Assembly: GCF_024734385.1 (NCBI RefSeq)
Contig: NZ_JANHAP010000001.1
Span: 469,814 to 533,813 of the forward strand
Length of the DNA: 64,000 nt
Direction of reading: 5' to 3'
Origin: Dasania sp. GY-MA-18
GTDB lineage: Bacteria; Pseudomonadota; Gammaproteobacteria; Pseudomonadales; Dasaniaceae
Below, in pieces: positions 19,119-27,173 of the stretch; the first letter of the stretch is position 1, and every line of letters starts with the position of its first letter. Made by a program: the position numbers and the translations under genes. Under the pieces are notes generated by a model. The model was not told the origin of the DNA, searched no databases, and saw nothing but the letters and a program-made list of their open reading frames with translations.

Positions 19119-19323
19119 TTTGATTAATCAAATACTTAAGTAAGCACTTGCGCCCACCCCCAAAAACCTTCTTGGGAATATCACCCGCTCAGTACGCGCG
19201 AATTAAGCAGGCTGCCAAAATTGCGCTAAGCTGAAAGAGACGGCAGCTACCCACTCCCTGATGTATCAAGAGTAGCCACAGCCGTGCAGCACTAGTTCTT
19301 AACCTCGCCTGAAGGAGCCCACG

Positions 19324-19611
19324 ATGCAAATCAATGTTAGCGGTCACCATGTTGAAGTTACTACAGCCCTCAGAGATTACGTCAGCCAGAAATTTTCCCG
19401 CCTAGAACGCCATTTTGATCAAATAACTAATACCAATGTCACTTTAACCGTTGAAAAACTCATCCAAAAAGCAGAAGCTAACGTACATGTTGCCGGGGCC
19501 GATTTATTTGCCGCCTCCGAGTCAGAAGATATGTATGCAGCTATAGACACACTGACTGACAAACTCGACCGCCAACTGATTAAACACAAAGAAAAAGTGA
19601 AAAGTTACTAA
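19324..19611 (+). CDS. hpf: Ribosome hibernation promoting factor, short form
   Basis: A 95-residue HPF/YhbH protein that binds the 30S decoding centre and promotes 100S ribosome dimers in stationary phase. It starts MQINVSGHHVEVTTALRDYV and has the conserved KEKVKSY end. The length marks the short form, which works with Rmf. A strong AAGGAG precedes the ATG. It lies in the standard place after rpoN. Confidence 0.94.
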   Translation: MQINVSGHHVEVTTALRDYVSQKFSRLERHFDQITNTNVTLTVEKLIQKAEANVHVAGADLFAASESEDMYAAIDTLTDKLDRQLIKHKEKVKSY

Positions 19612-19653
19612 CCCATAAACCCAAGAACATTCACACAGTACTCGCGAAAACCT

Positions 19654-20103
19654 ATGTCTTTATCTTCCATTCTTACCCTTGAGCGCACCCTTTGCGGTGC
19701 CGAAGGGCGCAGCAAGAAGCGCGTCCTAGAAACCACATGCCAATTTATCTGCCAGGATGTGCTGTCACTCGATAGTGAGGATTTATGCGATAAGATCAGC
19801 GCTCGCGAGCAATTGGGCAGCACCGGCTTGGGCCATGGCATCGCCATACCCCACTGCCGCATAGACAACTGCAGCAGCATTACCGGCGCCCTTATTAAGC
19901 TGGAGCACCCGGTAGACTTTGACGCCATAGATGGCGAGGCAGTAGACATACTGTTTGTGCTTATCGTGCCCGACGAGGCCCACGATGAGCACTTGGCGGT
20001 ATTAGCCACCCTAGCCAAACTGTTTAGCGACTTGGATTTTTGCCAGCAATTACGCGATGCTAAAACCAGCCAAGAGCTATTTCAAATTGCCATTAACGCC
20101 TAG
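19654..20103 (+). CDS. ptsN: Nitrogen PTS EIIA component
   Basis: EIIA-Ntr of 149 residues, the terminal phosphate acceptor of the nitrogen phosphotransferase chain (PtsP, NPr, PtsN). The phosphorylated His is about residue 67 in GLGHGIAIPHCRI. It regulates potassium transport and other targets in relatives. It follows hpf by 42 bases and precedes rapZ, typical for the rpoN cluster. The N-terminus MSLSSILTLERTLCG is in line with the family. Confidence 0.95.
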   Translation: MSLSSILTLERTLCGAEGRSKKRVLETTCQFICQDVLSLDSEDLCDKISAREQLGSTGLGHGIAIPHCRIDNCSSITGALIKLEHPVDFDAIDGEAVDILFVLIVPDEAHDEHLAVLATLAKLFSDLDFCQQLRDAKTSQELFQIAINA

Positions 20104-20171
20104 GTCACTAGCGCCTAAAAGCCAAACCGCAACCAACATCAGCCCAATACAGGGCCAACAACAGGAGAACC

Positions 20172-21035
20172 ATGAGGCTAATCATCATCAGTGGCCGTTC
20201 CGGCTCAGGTAAAAGTAGCGCCCTCAACTTATTAGAGGACGAAGGCTATTACTGCATAGATAACTTACCGGTAGCACTGATTCCCGACCTAGTCACTCAC
20301 CTCAAAAAAGGCGGCCACCCCTCGGGTGATAAAGTTGCCCTGTGCATAGATGCTCGCAACAGCAGCAGCGACTTAACCGTGCTGACCTATTTGGTAGAGG
20401 GCGAACATCCCGGCGTAGATATAGAAGTTATTTACCTGGATGCCGACAACGACAAGCTGATTAAACGCTTTAGCGAAACTCGCCGCCGCCACCCACTAAG
20501 CAATAAAGAGATAGGCTTAGCCGAGGCTATTAACCGCGAACAAAAAATGCTGGAGCCCATAGCCAATATCGCCACATTGACCATAGATTCCAGCGATATG
20601 AGCTTGCACGATTTGCGCGATGCCATTAAGTCGCGCTTAGTCGACAAAAAAGGTAGCAGCATCTCCATACAATTTCAGTCCTTTGGTTTTAAACACCGCA
20701 TCCCCAATGATGCCGACCTGGTTTACGATATACGCATACTGCCCAACCCACACTGGGACCCAGCCCTGCGTATACTCACCGGCTTAGATCAACCGGTGAT
20801 AGACTTTTTAGATGGCCAAGCGCAAGTCGACAGCATGTATGAAGATATACGCGGCTACCTGGAGAAATGGCTGCCCGCCTACCAAGACAGCAACCGCAGC
20901 TATATCACCATCGCCATAGGTTGCACCGGCGGCCAACATAGGTCAGTGTATATGGTCGAGCGGCTGGCTAAGTATTTCGCCAGCCGTTTTGATAACGTGC
21001 AAGTTCGCCACCGCGAAATGCCCAAGCAGAACTAA
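20172..21035 (+). CDS. rapZ: RNase adapter protein RapZ
   Basis: RapZ (YvcJ) of 287 residues: a P-loop N-terminal domain (GRSGSGKSS, residues 8-16) and a C-terminal RNA-binding domain with IAIGCTGGQHRSVYMVERLA. In enterics it delivers GlmZ sRNA to RNase E to tune GlcN6P synthase. AGGAG seven bases upstream fixes the ATG. It sits between ptsN and npr, the usual order. Whether a GlmZ-like sRNA exists here cannot be told from this window. Confidence 0.95.
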   Translation: MRLIIISGRSGSGKSSALNLLEDEGYYCIDNLPVALIPDLVTHLKKGGHPSGDKVALCIDARNSSSDLTVLTYLVEGEHPGVDIEVIYLDADNDKLIKRFSETRRRHPLSNKEIGLAEAINREQKMLEPIANIATLTIDSSDMSLHDLRDAIKSRLVDKKGSSISIQFQSFGFKHRIPNDADLVYDIRILPNPHWDPALRILTGLDQPVIDFLDGQAQVDSMYEDIRGYLEKWLPAYQDSNRSYITIAIGCTGGQHRSVYMVERLAKYFASRFDNVQVRHREMPKQN

Positions 21036-21047
21036 GCAATAACAACA

Positions 21048-21341
21048 ATGAACCCGAGCAATTGCGCCACCATGATTACTTGCCACACCACCATTATTAA
21101 TAAACTGGGCTTACACGCCCGTGCCGCCGCTAAATTTGTCTCTACTGCCAGCGCCTATGGTTGCGATATACAGGTGGGTAAGGACGGCCAGTACGTCAAC
21201 GGTAAAAGCATTATGTCAGTGATGATGCTGGCTGCCAGCAAAGGCACCGAGCTGGAGCTGCAATTTGATGGTGACGATGCCGAACAGGCGCAAGCCGCCC
21301 TATTAGAGCTAATCAACAATCGCTTTGATGAGGCCGAGTAA
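21048..21341 (+). CDS. npr: Phosphocarrier protein NPr
   Basis: HPr-like carrier of the nitrogen PTS, which passes phosphate from PtsP to PtsN. The active His sits in NKLGLHARAAAKFV, and the regulatory-serine region is GKSIMSVMMLAASKGT. The frame gives 97 residues from 21048; the ATG at 21072, starting MITCHTTIINKLG, would give the more usual 89 residues. Neither has a clear ribosome-binding site. It follows rapZ by 12 bases. Confidence 0.93.
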   Translation: MNPSNCATMITCHTTIINKLGLHARAAAKFVSTASAYGCDIQVGKDGQYVNGKSIMSVMMLAASKGTELELQFDGDDAEQAQAALLELINNRFDEAE

Positions 21342-21496
21342 AACTCCCTCTCCAAAAACCGCTAAGCGTTCGCTAATTCCCGCTAAATACATATATTAAG
21401 TTGTTGAATTACATAGTTTTCTGGATAATCACTGGCAGTCACCTAAACTGCGCTTAGCCTACTCCCTGCGCCACCGCGCGATGACCCGGAGACCCT

Positions 21497-22855
21497 ATGT
21501 CCCAAAATGCCGAACACAAATCCGCCAACTACAACTTGGATGAATTAACCCAAGCGCTCAATAGCGGAACGTTTATTCAGACCCGCCGCATGCTTAACAG
21601 CCTGCCGCGTACTGAAGTGGCACATATGATAGAGTCCTCGCCCCCCAAAACCCGGGCGGTGTTATGGCAGCTGATTAACTCTGATATAGAAGGTGAAATA
21701 CTGCCCCACCTCAGTGATGAGGTGCAGTCACAAATCTTAAGCCAAATGGACACCAACGAGGTGGTGGCCGCCATCGAAGGCTTGGAGCCCGATGACCTCG
21801 CCGATATTTTGCAGCAATTGCCTAATCAGGTAATACGCGAAGTACTGGACTCCATGGACCACCAAGACCGCCAGCGCATAGAGCAGGTCATGTCCTACCC
21901 CGAGGACACCGCCGGCGGCCTGATGAACACCGACGTCATCACCGTGCGCCCTACCATCACCCTGGATGTAGTCGCCCGCTATTTGCGCCGCCACGATGAG
22001 CTGCCAGAGATGACCGACAACCTCTATGTGGTCAGCCGCCGCGACGAATTTATCGGCTTACTGCCTCTGCGCAAACTACTGGTATCCGACCCCAGCATTA
22101 CCGTGCGCGAGGTGATGAACACCGACGTCACTCCCATACACGCCGACGTAGACGACAGCGAAGTAGCCCAGCTGTTTGAGCGCCACGATTTAATCTCCGC
22201 CCCCGTGGTAAACACTGAGGGCCAGCTGCTGGGCCGCATCACCATCGATGACGTGTTAGATGTAATACGCGAAGACGCCGACCACTCGCTAATGAGCATG
22301 GCCGGTTTAGGCGAAGACGAAGATACCTTCTCGCCCTTTAGTAAAGCTGCGCCGCGCCGCGCTATATGGCTGGGCATTAATTTGCTCACCGCCTTTGCCG
22401 CCTCGGCGGTGATTAATCTGTTTCAGGGCACCATCGATAAAGTGGTGGCCCTAGCCGTACTCATGCCCATAGTTGCCAGCATGGGTGGCGTGGCTGGCAC
22501 CCAGACCCTTACCGTAGTGATACGGGGTATGGCCATGGGCCATATAGGCAGCAACAACAGCGGCTGGCTAATCAATCGTGAATTACTGGTAGGCTTTGCC
22601 AACGGCCTATGCTGGGCCTTAGTCGTGGCTGTAGTGGCCATGCTCTGGTTTAACGATACCACCATAGGGGCTATTATCGCCGCCGCTATGCTAATCAATC
22701 TAGTTACCGCCGCCCTAGCCGGCGCGGTGCTGCCACTGCTGCTGAAAAAAATGAATATAGACCCGGCCTTAGCCGGCAGTGTTGCCCTCACCACCGTAAC
22801 CGATGTGGTAGGCTTCTTATCCTTCTTGGGGCTGGCAACCCTGGCTTACGCGTAA
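21497..22855 (+). CDS. mgtE: Magnesium transporter MgtE
   Basis: MgtE-type Mg2+ channel of 452 residues. An N-terminal helical domain (about 30-130, with EGLEPDDLADILQQLPNQV) and two CBS domains (about 135-260, VMSYPEDTAGGLMNTDVITV) sense cytosolic Mg2+. Five membrane segments follow, with MPIVASMGGVAGTQTLTV near the pore. A GGAG precedes the ATG. No Mg-sensing leader was recognised in the 155-base gap upstream. The placement between npr and darP is common in related genomes. Confidence 0.94.
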   Translation: MSQNAEHKSANYNLDELTQALNSGTFIQTRRMLNSLPRTEVAHMIESSPPKTRAVLWQLINSDIEGEILPHLSDEVQSQILSQMDTNEVVAAIEGLEPDDLADILQQLPNQVIREVLDSMDHQDRQRIEQVMSYPEDTAGGLMNTDVITVRPTITLDVVARYLRRHDELPEMTDNLYVVSRRDEFIGLLPLRKLLVSDPSITVREVMNTDVTPIHADVDDSEVAQLFERHDLISAPVVNTEGQLLGRITIDDVLDVIREDADHSLMSMAGLGEDEDTFSPFSKAAPRRAIWLGINLLTAFAASAVINLFQGTIDKVVALAVLMPIVASMGGVAGTQTLTVVIRGMAMGHIGSNNSGWLINRELLVGFANGLCWALVVAVVAMLWFNDTTIGAIIAAAMLINLVTAALAGAVLPLLLKKMNIDPALAGSVALTTVTDVVGFLSFLGLATLAYA

Positions 22856-22871
22856 TTAACATAGGCACAAC

Positions 22872-23384
22872 ATGAACCAATGGTATGACGACGAAGATGA
22901 ACAAGATCTTCCCCCCAGCAAATCTGAACTCAAGCGCGAAATGCACGCCCTACAAGAACTGGGCGGCAAAATTGTTAAGCTCAGCAGCGGCCAATACGCC
23001 ACCATTCCGCTGGCAGGCATTTTAAAAGAAGCCATAGACACCGCCCGCCGCATCAAAAGCCGCGAGGGCCTGCGCCGACAAATGCAATACATAGGCAAGC
23101 TATTACGCGAAACCGATATAGGCCCCATAGAGCAAGCTTTTATTGAATTGGAAAATGGCCGCATCAACGCCGCCAAACGTTTTCAGGCCTTAGAACAATG
23201 GCGCGACGAGCTCATTGCCCAAGGCCCTAATGCGATAGAAACGGTGATAGCCAAACACCCACAGGCCGACCGCCAACACCTGCGGCAATTAATACTGCAA
23301 GCAAACCGGGAGCAAAAAGCCAACAAACCACCGGCAGCTGCGCGTAAAATATTTAAATATTTGCGTGAGTTAGATGAAGGGTAA
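22872..23384 (+). CDS. darP: 50S assembly factor DarP (YjgA)
   Basis: A 170-residue YjgA/DarP protein, associated with late 50S subunit assembly. It opens with an acidic stretch (DDEDEQDLPPSKSELKREM) and is otherwise helical and basic. The motif GQYATIPLAGILKEAIDTAR is typical. Its usual partners pmbA and tldD, which flank it in Pseudomonas and enterics, are both missing here. It lies 16 bases after mgtE. Confidence 0.93.
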   Translation: MNQWYDDEDEQDLPPSKSELKREMHALQELGGKIVKLSSGQYATIPLAGILKEAIDTARRIKSREGLRRQMQYIGKLLRETDIGPIEQAFIELENGRINAAKRFQALEQWRDELIAQGPNAIETVIAKHPQADRQHLRQLILQANREQKANKPPAAARKIFKYLRELDEG

Positions 23385-23632
23385 TACACAGCCTCGTTTT
23401 AACTAAAAAAGCCAACAGCAGCACTACAGCTTCATAGGCTTGCTGTGCACGCTCTTTACTTGGCCCCAGTTCCCCTTGCAGCAAGATAGCTGCTTATCAA
23501 ACGCGCCGCTCATACGCCCAGCAGGCCCGGCGCAGCTTTGCTTACCCATGCCCCCGCAATTCTCAGCAAGCTACCCGCTTATTTGTACTACCCTAACAAG
23601 GCCATAATTAAGAATAATCATGGAGCAACTGT

Positions 23633-24910
23633 ATGAAGCCATTACTGCTTAGCCTCATTGTTTTACTCAGCTTAACTGCTAACGTACTCGCCAATAGCGA
23701 GCCACTTATTTATATCAAGGCTGGCACGCTTATCGAAGTAGTTAACGGCAAAGTTTTAAAGCAACAACTTATCACCATACAAGGCGAACATATTATTGCC
23801 GTAGCGCCTACCAAATCAGCCACCCTGGACCCACAAGCACAGCTTATAGACCTCAGCGCTTACACCGTAATGCCGGGGCTAATGGATTCCCACACTCACC
23901 TGCTCTCCTCCATGGTCTGGGGCTACGACAGCCTGGCGCTATCCGATGACAGGCTGCTGATACACGGAGTGGTCAATGCTGAAAAAACCTTGCTAGCAGG
24001 TTACACCAGCGTACGCGATGTAGGCGCACCCGGCTTTGCCGATGTCGCCCTGCGCGATGCCATCAATGCCGGTGAAATACCCGGCCCCCGTATGCTGGTT
24101 TCCGGCCCCGCCTTAGGGATTACCGGCGGCCACTGCGACAACAACATGCTGCCCATAGACTATCAAGTACAAGCCGAGGCAGTAGCCAATGGCCCTTGGG
24201 CTGCGCGCGCCATGGTACGCAAAAACATTAAATACGGTGCCGACCTCATCAAGTTTTGCGGCACGGGCGGGGTATTTTCTAAGGGCACTAAAGTCGGTGC
24301 CCAGCAATACACCCTGGAAGAAATGCGCGCCATTATTGACGAAGCCCACATGGCCGGTAAAAAAGTGGCCGTACATGCCCACGGTACTGCGGGCATAAAA
24401 ACCGCCATAAAAGCCGGTGCCGACAGCATAGAGCACGCCAGCTTTTTAGATGAGGAAGCGATTAAGCTAGCCAAAAAACACGGCACGTATTTGTCCATGG
24501 ATATCTATAACGATGACTTTATACTGCAAGAAGGTGCCAAGTTTGGCATGACTGAGGAGTCCCTAGCCAAAGAAAAACACCTAGGCCTAACCCAAAGGCA
24601 AAGCTTTCAAAAAGCGGTAAAAGCAGGCGTTAATATCGCCTATGGTACCGATGCCGGTGTTTACCCCAATGGCGAAAACGGCAAGCAAATGGCCAAGATG
24701 GTGGAATGGGGCATGTCAGCTATGCAAGCCGTGCAAACCGCCACCTTACATACCGCCACCTTATTTGGCAGCCAGCAACAAACCGGTGCCATCACTGCGG
24801 GCAGGCTGGCCGATATTATTGCGATTAAGGGCGATCCCCTAAAAGATTTATCGCTATTCACTCAAGTAAGCTTTGTCATGAAAGGGGGCAAAATTTACAA
24901 ACAGCCTTAG
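23633..24910 (+). CDS. Exported metal-dependent amidohydrolase (imidazolonepropionase/Xaa-Pro dipeptidase-like)
   Basis: A 425-residue amidohydrolase-superfamily enzyme with a Sec signal peptide (residues 1-20, ending NVLANSE). Metal-site motifs are in order: DSHTHLL (about 86), the Lys in ADLIKFCGTGG, VAVHAHGTAGI, SIEHASFLDE and YGTDAGVYPNG. The C-terminal AGRLADIIAIKGDPL is typical of the family. Close relatives are annotated as Xaa-Pro dipeptidases or aryl dialkylphosphatase-like hydrolases acting on N-acyl or dipeptide substrates; the substrate is not predictable. GGAG eight bases upstream supports the start. The 248 bases before it hold no recognised gene. Confidence 0.85.
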   Translation: MKPLLLSLIVLLSLTANVLANSEPLIYIKAGTLIEVVNGKVLKQQLITIQGEHIIAVAPTKSATLDPQAQLIDLSAYTVMPGLMDSHTHLLSSMVWGYDSLALSDDRLLIHGVVNAEKTLLAGYTSVRDVGAPGFADVALRDAINAGEIPGPRMLVSGPALGITGGHCDNNMLPIDYQVQAEAVANGPWAARAMVRKNIKYGADLIKFCGTGGVFSKGTKVGAQQYTLEEMRAIIDEAHMAGKKVAVHAHGTAGIKTAIKAGADSIEHASFLDEEAIKLAKKHGTYLSMDIYNDDFILQEGAKFGMTEESLAKEKHLGLTQRQSFQKAVKAGVNIAYGTDAGVYPNGENGKQMAKMVEWGMSAMQAVQTATLHTATLFGSQQQTGAITAGRLADIIAIKGDPLKDLSLFTQVSFVMKGGKIYKQP

Positions 24911-24989
24911 CCGGTCCAAACCTTGCCTTCGCCACGCCCCTACTCTTTAATAACCGCACAATTAATAAAGGCCGCAGCTAAGGCAAAAC

Positions 24990-26042
24990 ATGAATCATCA
25001 AACACTGTTAGGGGTAGAGCTACCCATTATTCAAGCACCCATGGCGGGGGTGCAGGACAGCGAGCTAGCACTAGCGGTGGCTGCCGCAGGCGGCTTGGGC
25101 TCGCTGCTCTGTGCCATGCTCAACCCCACACAGTTAGAGGCCGAACTAGCACGCCTGCAAGAGCATAGCCCACAGCGCTTTAATATTAATTTTTTCTGCC
25201 ATCCAGCTCCCCTAGCCGATGCCGAACAAGAGTCACGGTGGCGACAATTACTGCAGCCCTATTTCAACGAGTTTGAGCTAGATCCCCATAGCATAGCCCC
25301 AGGCCCGCAGCGGCAGCCCTTTAGCCACAACATTGCCGATATCGTGGAGCCGTATAGGCCAGCGATAATCAGTTTTCACTTTGGCCTGCCCGCCGCCGAT
25401 TTATTAGCGCGGGTAAAAAGCTGCGGCAGCACGGTATTGGCCTCAGCAACCACCGTAGCCGAAGCGCAATGGCTAGCAGCCCACGGTGCCGATGCCATTA
25501 TTGCCCAAGGTATAGAAGCCGGTGGCCATAGAGGCATGTTTTTAAGCGAACAGTTGGATGGCCAATTAAGCACCTGGCAATTACTACCGCAAATAGTGCA
25601 TGCGGTAACACTGCCAGTGATAGCCGCTGGCGGCATAGCCAATGCCCAAGATGTGGCTACAGCCACAAGCCTAGGCGCCGTTGCCGCCCAAATTGGCAGC
25701 GCCTACCTTTTATGCCCAGAGGCAAATACCAGCGCCCTGCACCGCGCCGCACTGGCTAGCGACAGAGCGCAACATACCGCCGTCACCAATTTATTTTCTG
25801 GCCGCCCAGCACGGGGCATAATCAACCGCCTTATGCGTGAACTAGGGCCCATACACCCTGGCGTCCCCAGCTTTCCACTGGCAGCAACAGCCGTTACCGC
25901 TTTGCGGCAAAAAGCCGAGGCCCAAGGCTTAGATGATTTTTCGCCGCTGTGGTGTGGGCAAAACGCCAACGCCTGCCTAGCAATATCCGCCGGCGAACTA
26001 ACCCTGCAGTTAGCTGGCAAATGCGCCGCCACGGTGAACTAA
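24990..26042 (+). CDS. Nitronate monooxygenase family flavoprotein
   Basis: A 350-residue FMN-dependent TIM-barrel protein of the 2-nitropropane dioxygenase/nitronate monooxygenase family. It starts GVELPIIQAPMAGVQDSELA, followed by GGLGSLLCAML. The flavin phosphate site and catalytic region are HGADAIIAQGIEAGGHRGMF and VIAAGGIANAQDVATATSLG. True nitronate monooxygenases detoxify alkyl nitronates; other members are enoyl-reductase-like. It lies 79 bases after the amidohydrolase and 41 before the DUF1223 gene, possibly one transcript. Confidence 0.85.
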   Translation: MNHQTLLGVELPIIQAPMAGVQDSELALAVAAAGGLGSLLCAMLNPTQLEAELARLQEHSPQRFNINFFCHPAPLADAEQESRWRQLLQPYFNEFELDPHSIAPGPQRQPFSHNIADIVEPYRPAIISFHFGLPAADLLARVKSCGSTVLASATTVAEAQWLAAHGADAIIAQGIEAGGHRGMFLSEQLDGQLSTWQLLPQIVHAVTLPVIAAGGIANAQDVATATSLGAVAAQIGSAYLLCPEANTSALHRAALASDRAQHTAVTNLFSGRPARGIINRLMRELGPIHPGVPSFPLAATAVTALRQKAEAQGLDDFSPLWCGQNANACLAISAGELTLQLAGKCAATVN

Positions 26043-26083
26043 GCAGCAGCGCTAAGCTCATATAAACAGTTAGCCAAAAAATC

Positions 26084-26860
26084 GTGGCCCTAGCTATGCC
26101 TGCTTATCTTATTACTCTGACCCTATGCTTGCTGCTTAGCCACAGTAACGTCAACGCGCAAACACAATGGCGCAGCAGCGAACAGCAAGTCACCTTAATA
26201 GAACTGTACACCTCCGAAGGCTGCAGCAGCTGCCCCCCGGCCGATCGCTGGCTTGGCAGCTGGCTGAATCGCGATAAACTGTGGCAGCAAATTGTGCCGG
26301 TGGCCTTTCATATAGATTATTGGGATTCACTGGGTTGGGTAGATCGCTACGCCCAAGCGCCGTTTACCCTGCGCCAACAACGCTACCAACAGCTGGGCCA
26401 TAGCCGGGCAATTTATACCCCCGCCTTTATGGTCAACGGCCAGGAATGGCGTGGCTTTTTTAGCCGCCAATCCTTGCCTTTTAATCCACCAAAATTAATA
26501 GGGGTATTACAAGCCCAGCTGCAGGCTCCACTTGCTCATCAACAAACTTCACAACTACTGGCCCATTTTACCCCGCTAGCTGCCAGCCATGGCGAGCTCA
26601 CCCTACACGTGGCCCTGCTAGGCATGAATATAGTCAGCCCCATTAAGGCCGGTGAAAATAAGGGGCGAGAGCTGCAACATAATTTTGTCGTTTTAAAGTA
26701 CTACCAACAACACAGCGCCCTTAAACAGCAAGGCTACCAATGGCTGCTGCCACTTAGTTCAAGCCCAGAGGCTCAGGCTATTGCGCTTTGGGTAACTGAG
26801 CGGGAGCAGATGCTGCCACTACAAGCCACCGGCGGCTGGCTAAAAGACGAAGCAATATAA
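26084..26860 (+). CDS. DUF1223 secreted thioredoxin-fold protein
   Basis: A 258-residue DUF1223 protein with an N-terminal signal (residues about 5-24). The thioredoxin-like fold has a CxxC-type motif, LYTSEGCSSCPPADRWL, and the family motif VAFHIDYWDSLGWVD, then YTPAFMVNGQEWRG. The function is unknown; an exported redox role is inferred. The frame starts at a GTG; an ATG at 26096 is an equal alternative since neither has a clear ribosome-binding site. Confidence 0.85.
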   Translation: MALAMPAYLITLTLCLLLSHSNVNAQTQWRSSEQQVTLIELYTSEGCSSCPPADRWLGSWLNRDKLWQQIVPVAFHIDYWDSLGWVDRYAQAPFTLRQQRYQQLGHSRAIYTPAFMVNGQEWRGFFSRQSLPFNPPKLIGVLQAQLQAPLAHQQTSQLLAHFTPLAASHGELTLHVALLGMNIVSPIKAGENKGRELQHNFVVLKYYQQHSALKQQGYQWLLPLSSSPEAQAIALWVTEREQMLPLQATGGWLKDEAI

Positions 26861-27173
26861 TCAGCCACTATATAAAAAACATAGCCTATAACCCTTTTTG
26901 TTGTGGCAATCGCTGTGGGCTGGCACGTTAACAAGCGCCCACTATAGGTAAAAGTACTGAGATTTTTTTACATATTTTAATGCTTAAAAAAAAATTTCTT
27001 ACAATAATTGCCTACGCTACATTTTTTTTTAGACTATGCTTAGGTTCAGGGTGGCGTGTTCATGTAAGCATTATCACCATTGCAGCTCACCATGATTTTC
27101 GCCACACCCTGGCATTTGTAGTTCTGAGGATTTTCTCAGCGTTTTTTCGGTCTTACCGTTACAGGGGTGAACT
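26861..27173. other. 313-base leader region of prkA
   Basis: AT-rich with A and T homopolymers and no supported gene. It contains the attenuator-like hairpin listed next. A TGGCACG at 26921 resembles half a sigma-54 site but has no -12 partner. The operon promoter was not identified. Confidence 0.4.
27124..27147 (+). terminator. Attenuator-like hairpin before prkA
   Basis: CTGAG and CTCAG form a 5-bp stem followed by CG and six T, ending 27 bases before the prkA ATG. It resembles a weak intrinsic terminator inside the leader. Confidence 0.3.

Noticed and set aside
21342..21496. Mg2+-sensing riboswitch before mgtE
   Set aside because: The 155-base leader shows no recognisable M-box pairing by eye.
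26921..26940. Possible sigma-54 site before prkA (TGGCACG)
   Set aside because: There is no TTGC/GC element at the required -12 distance.
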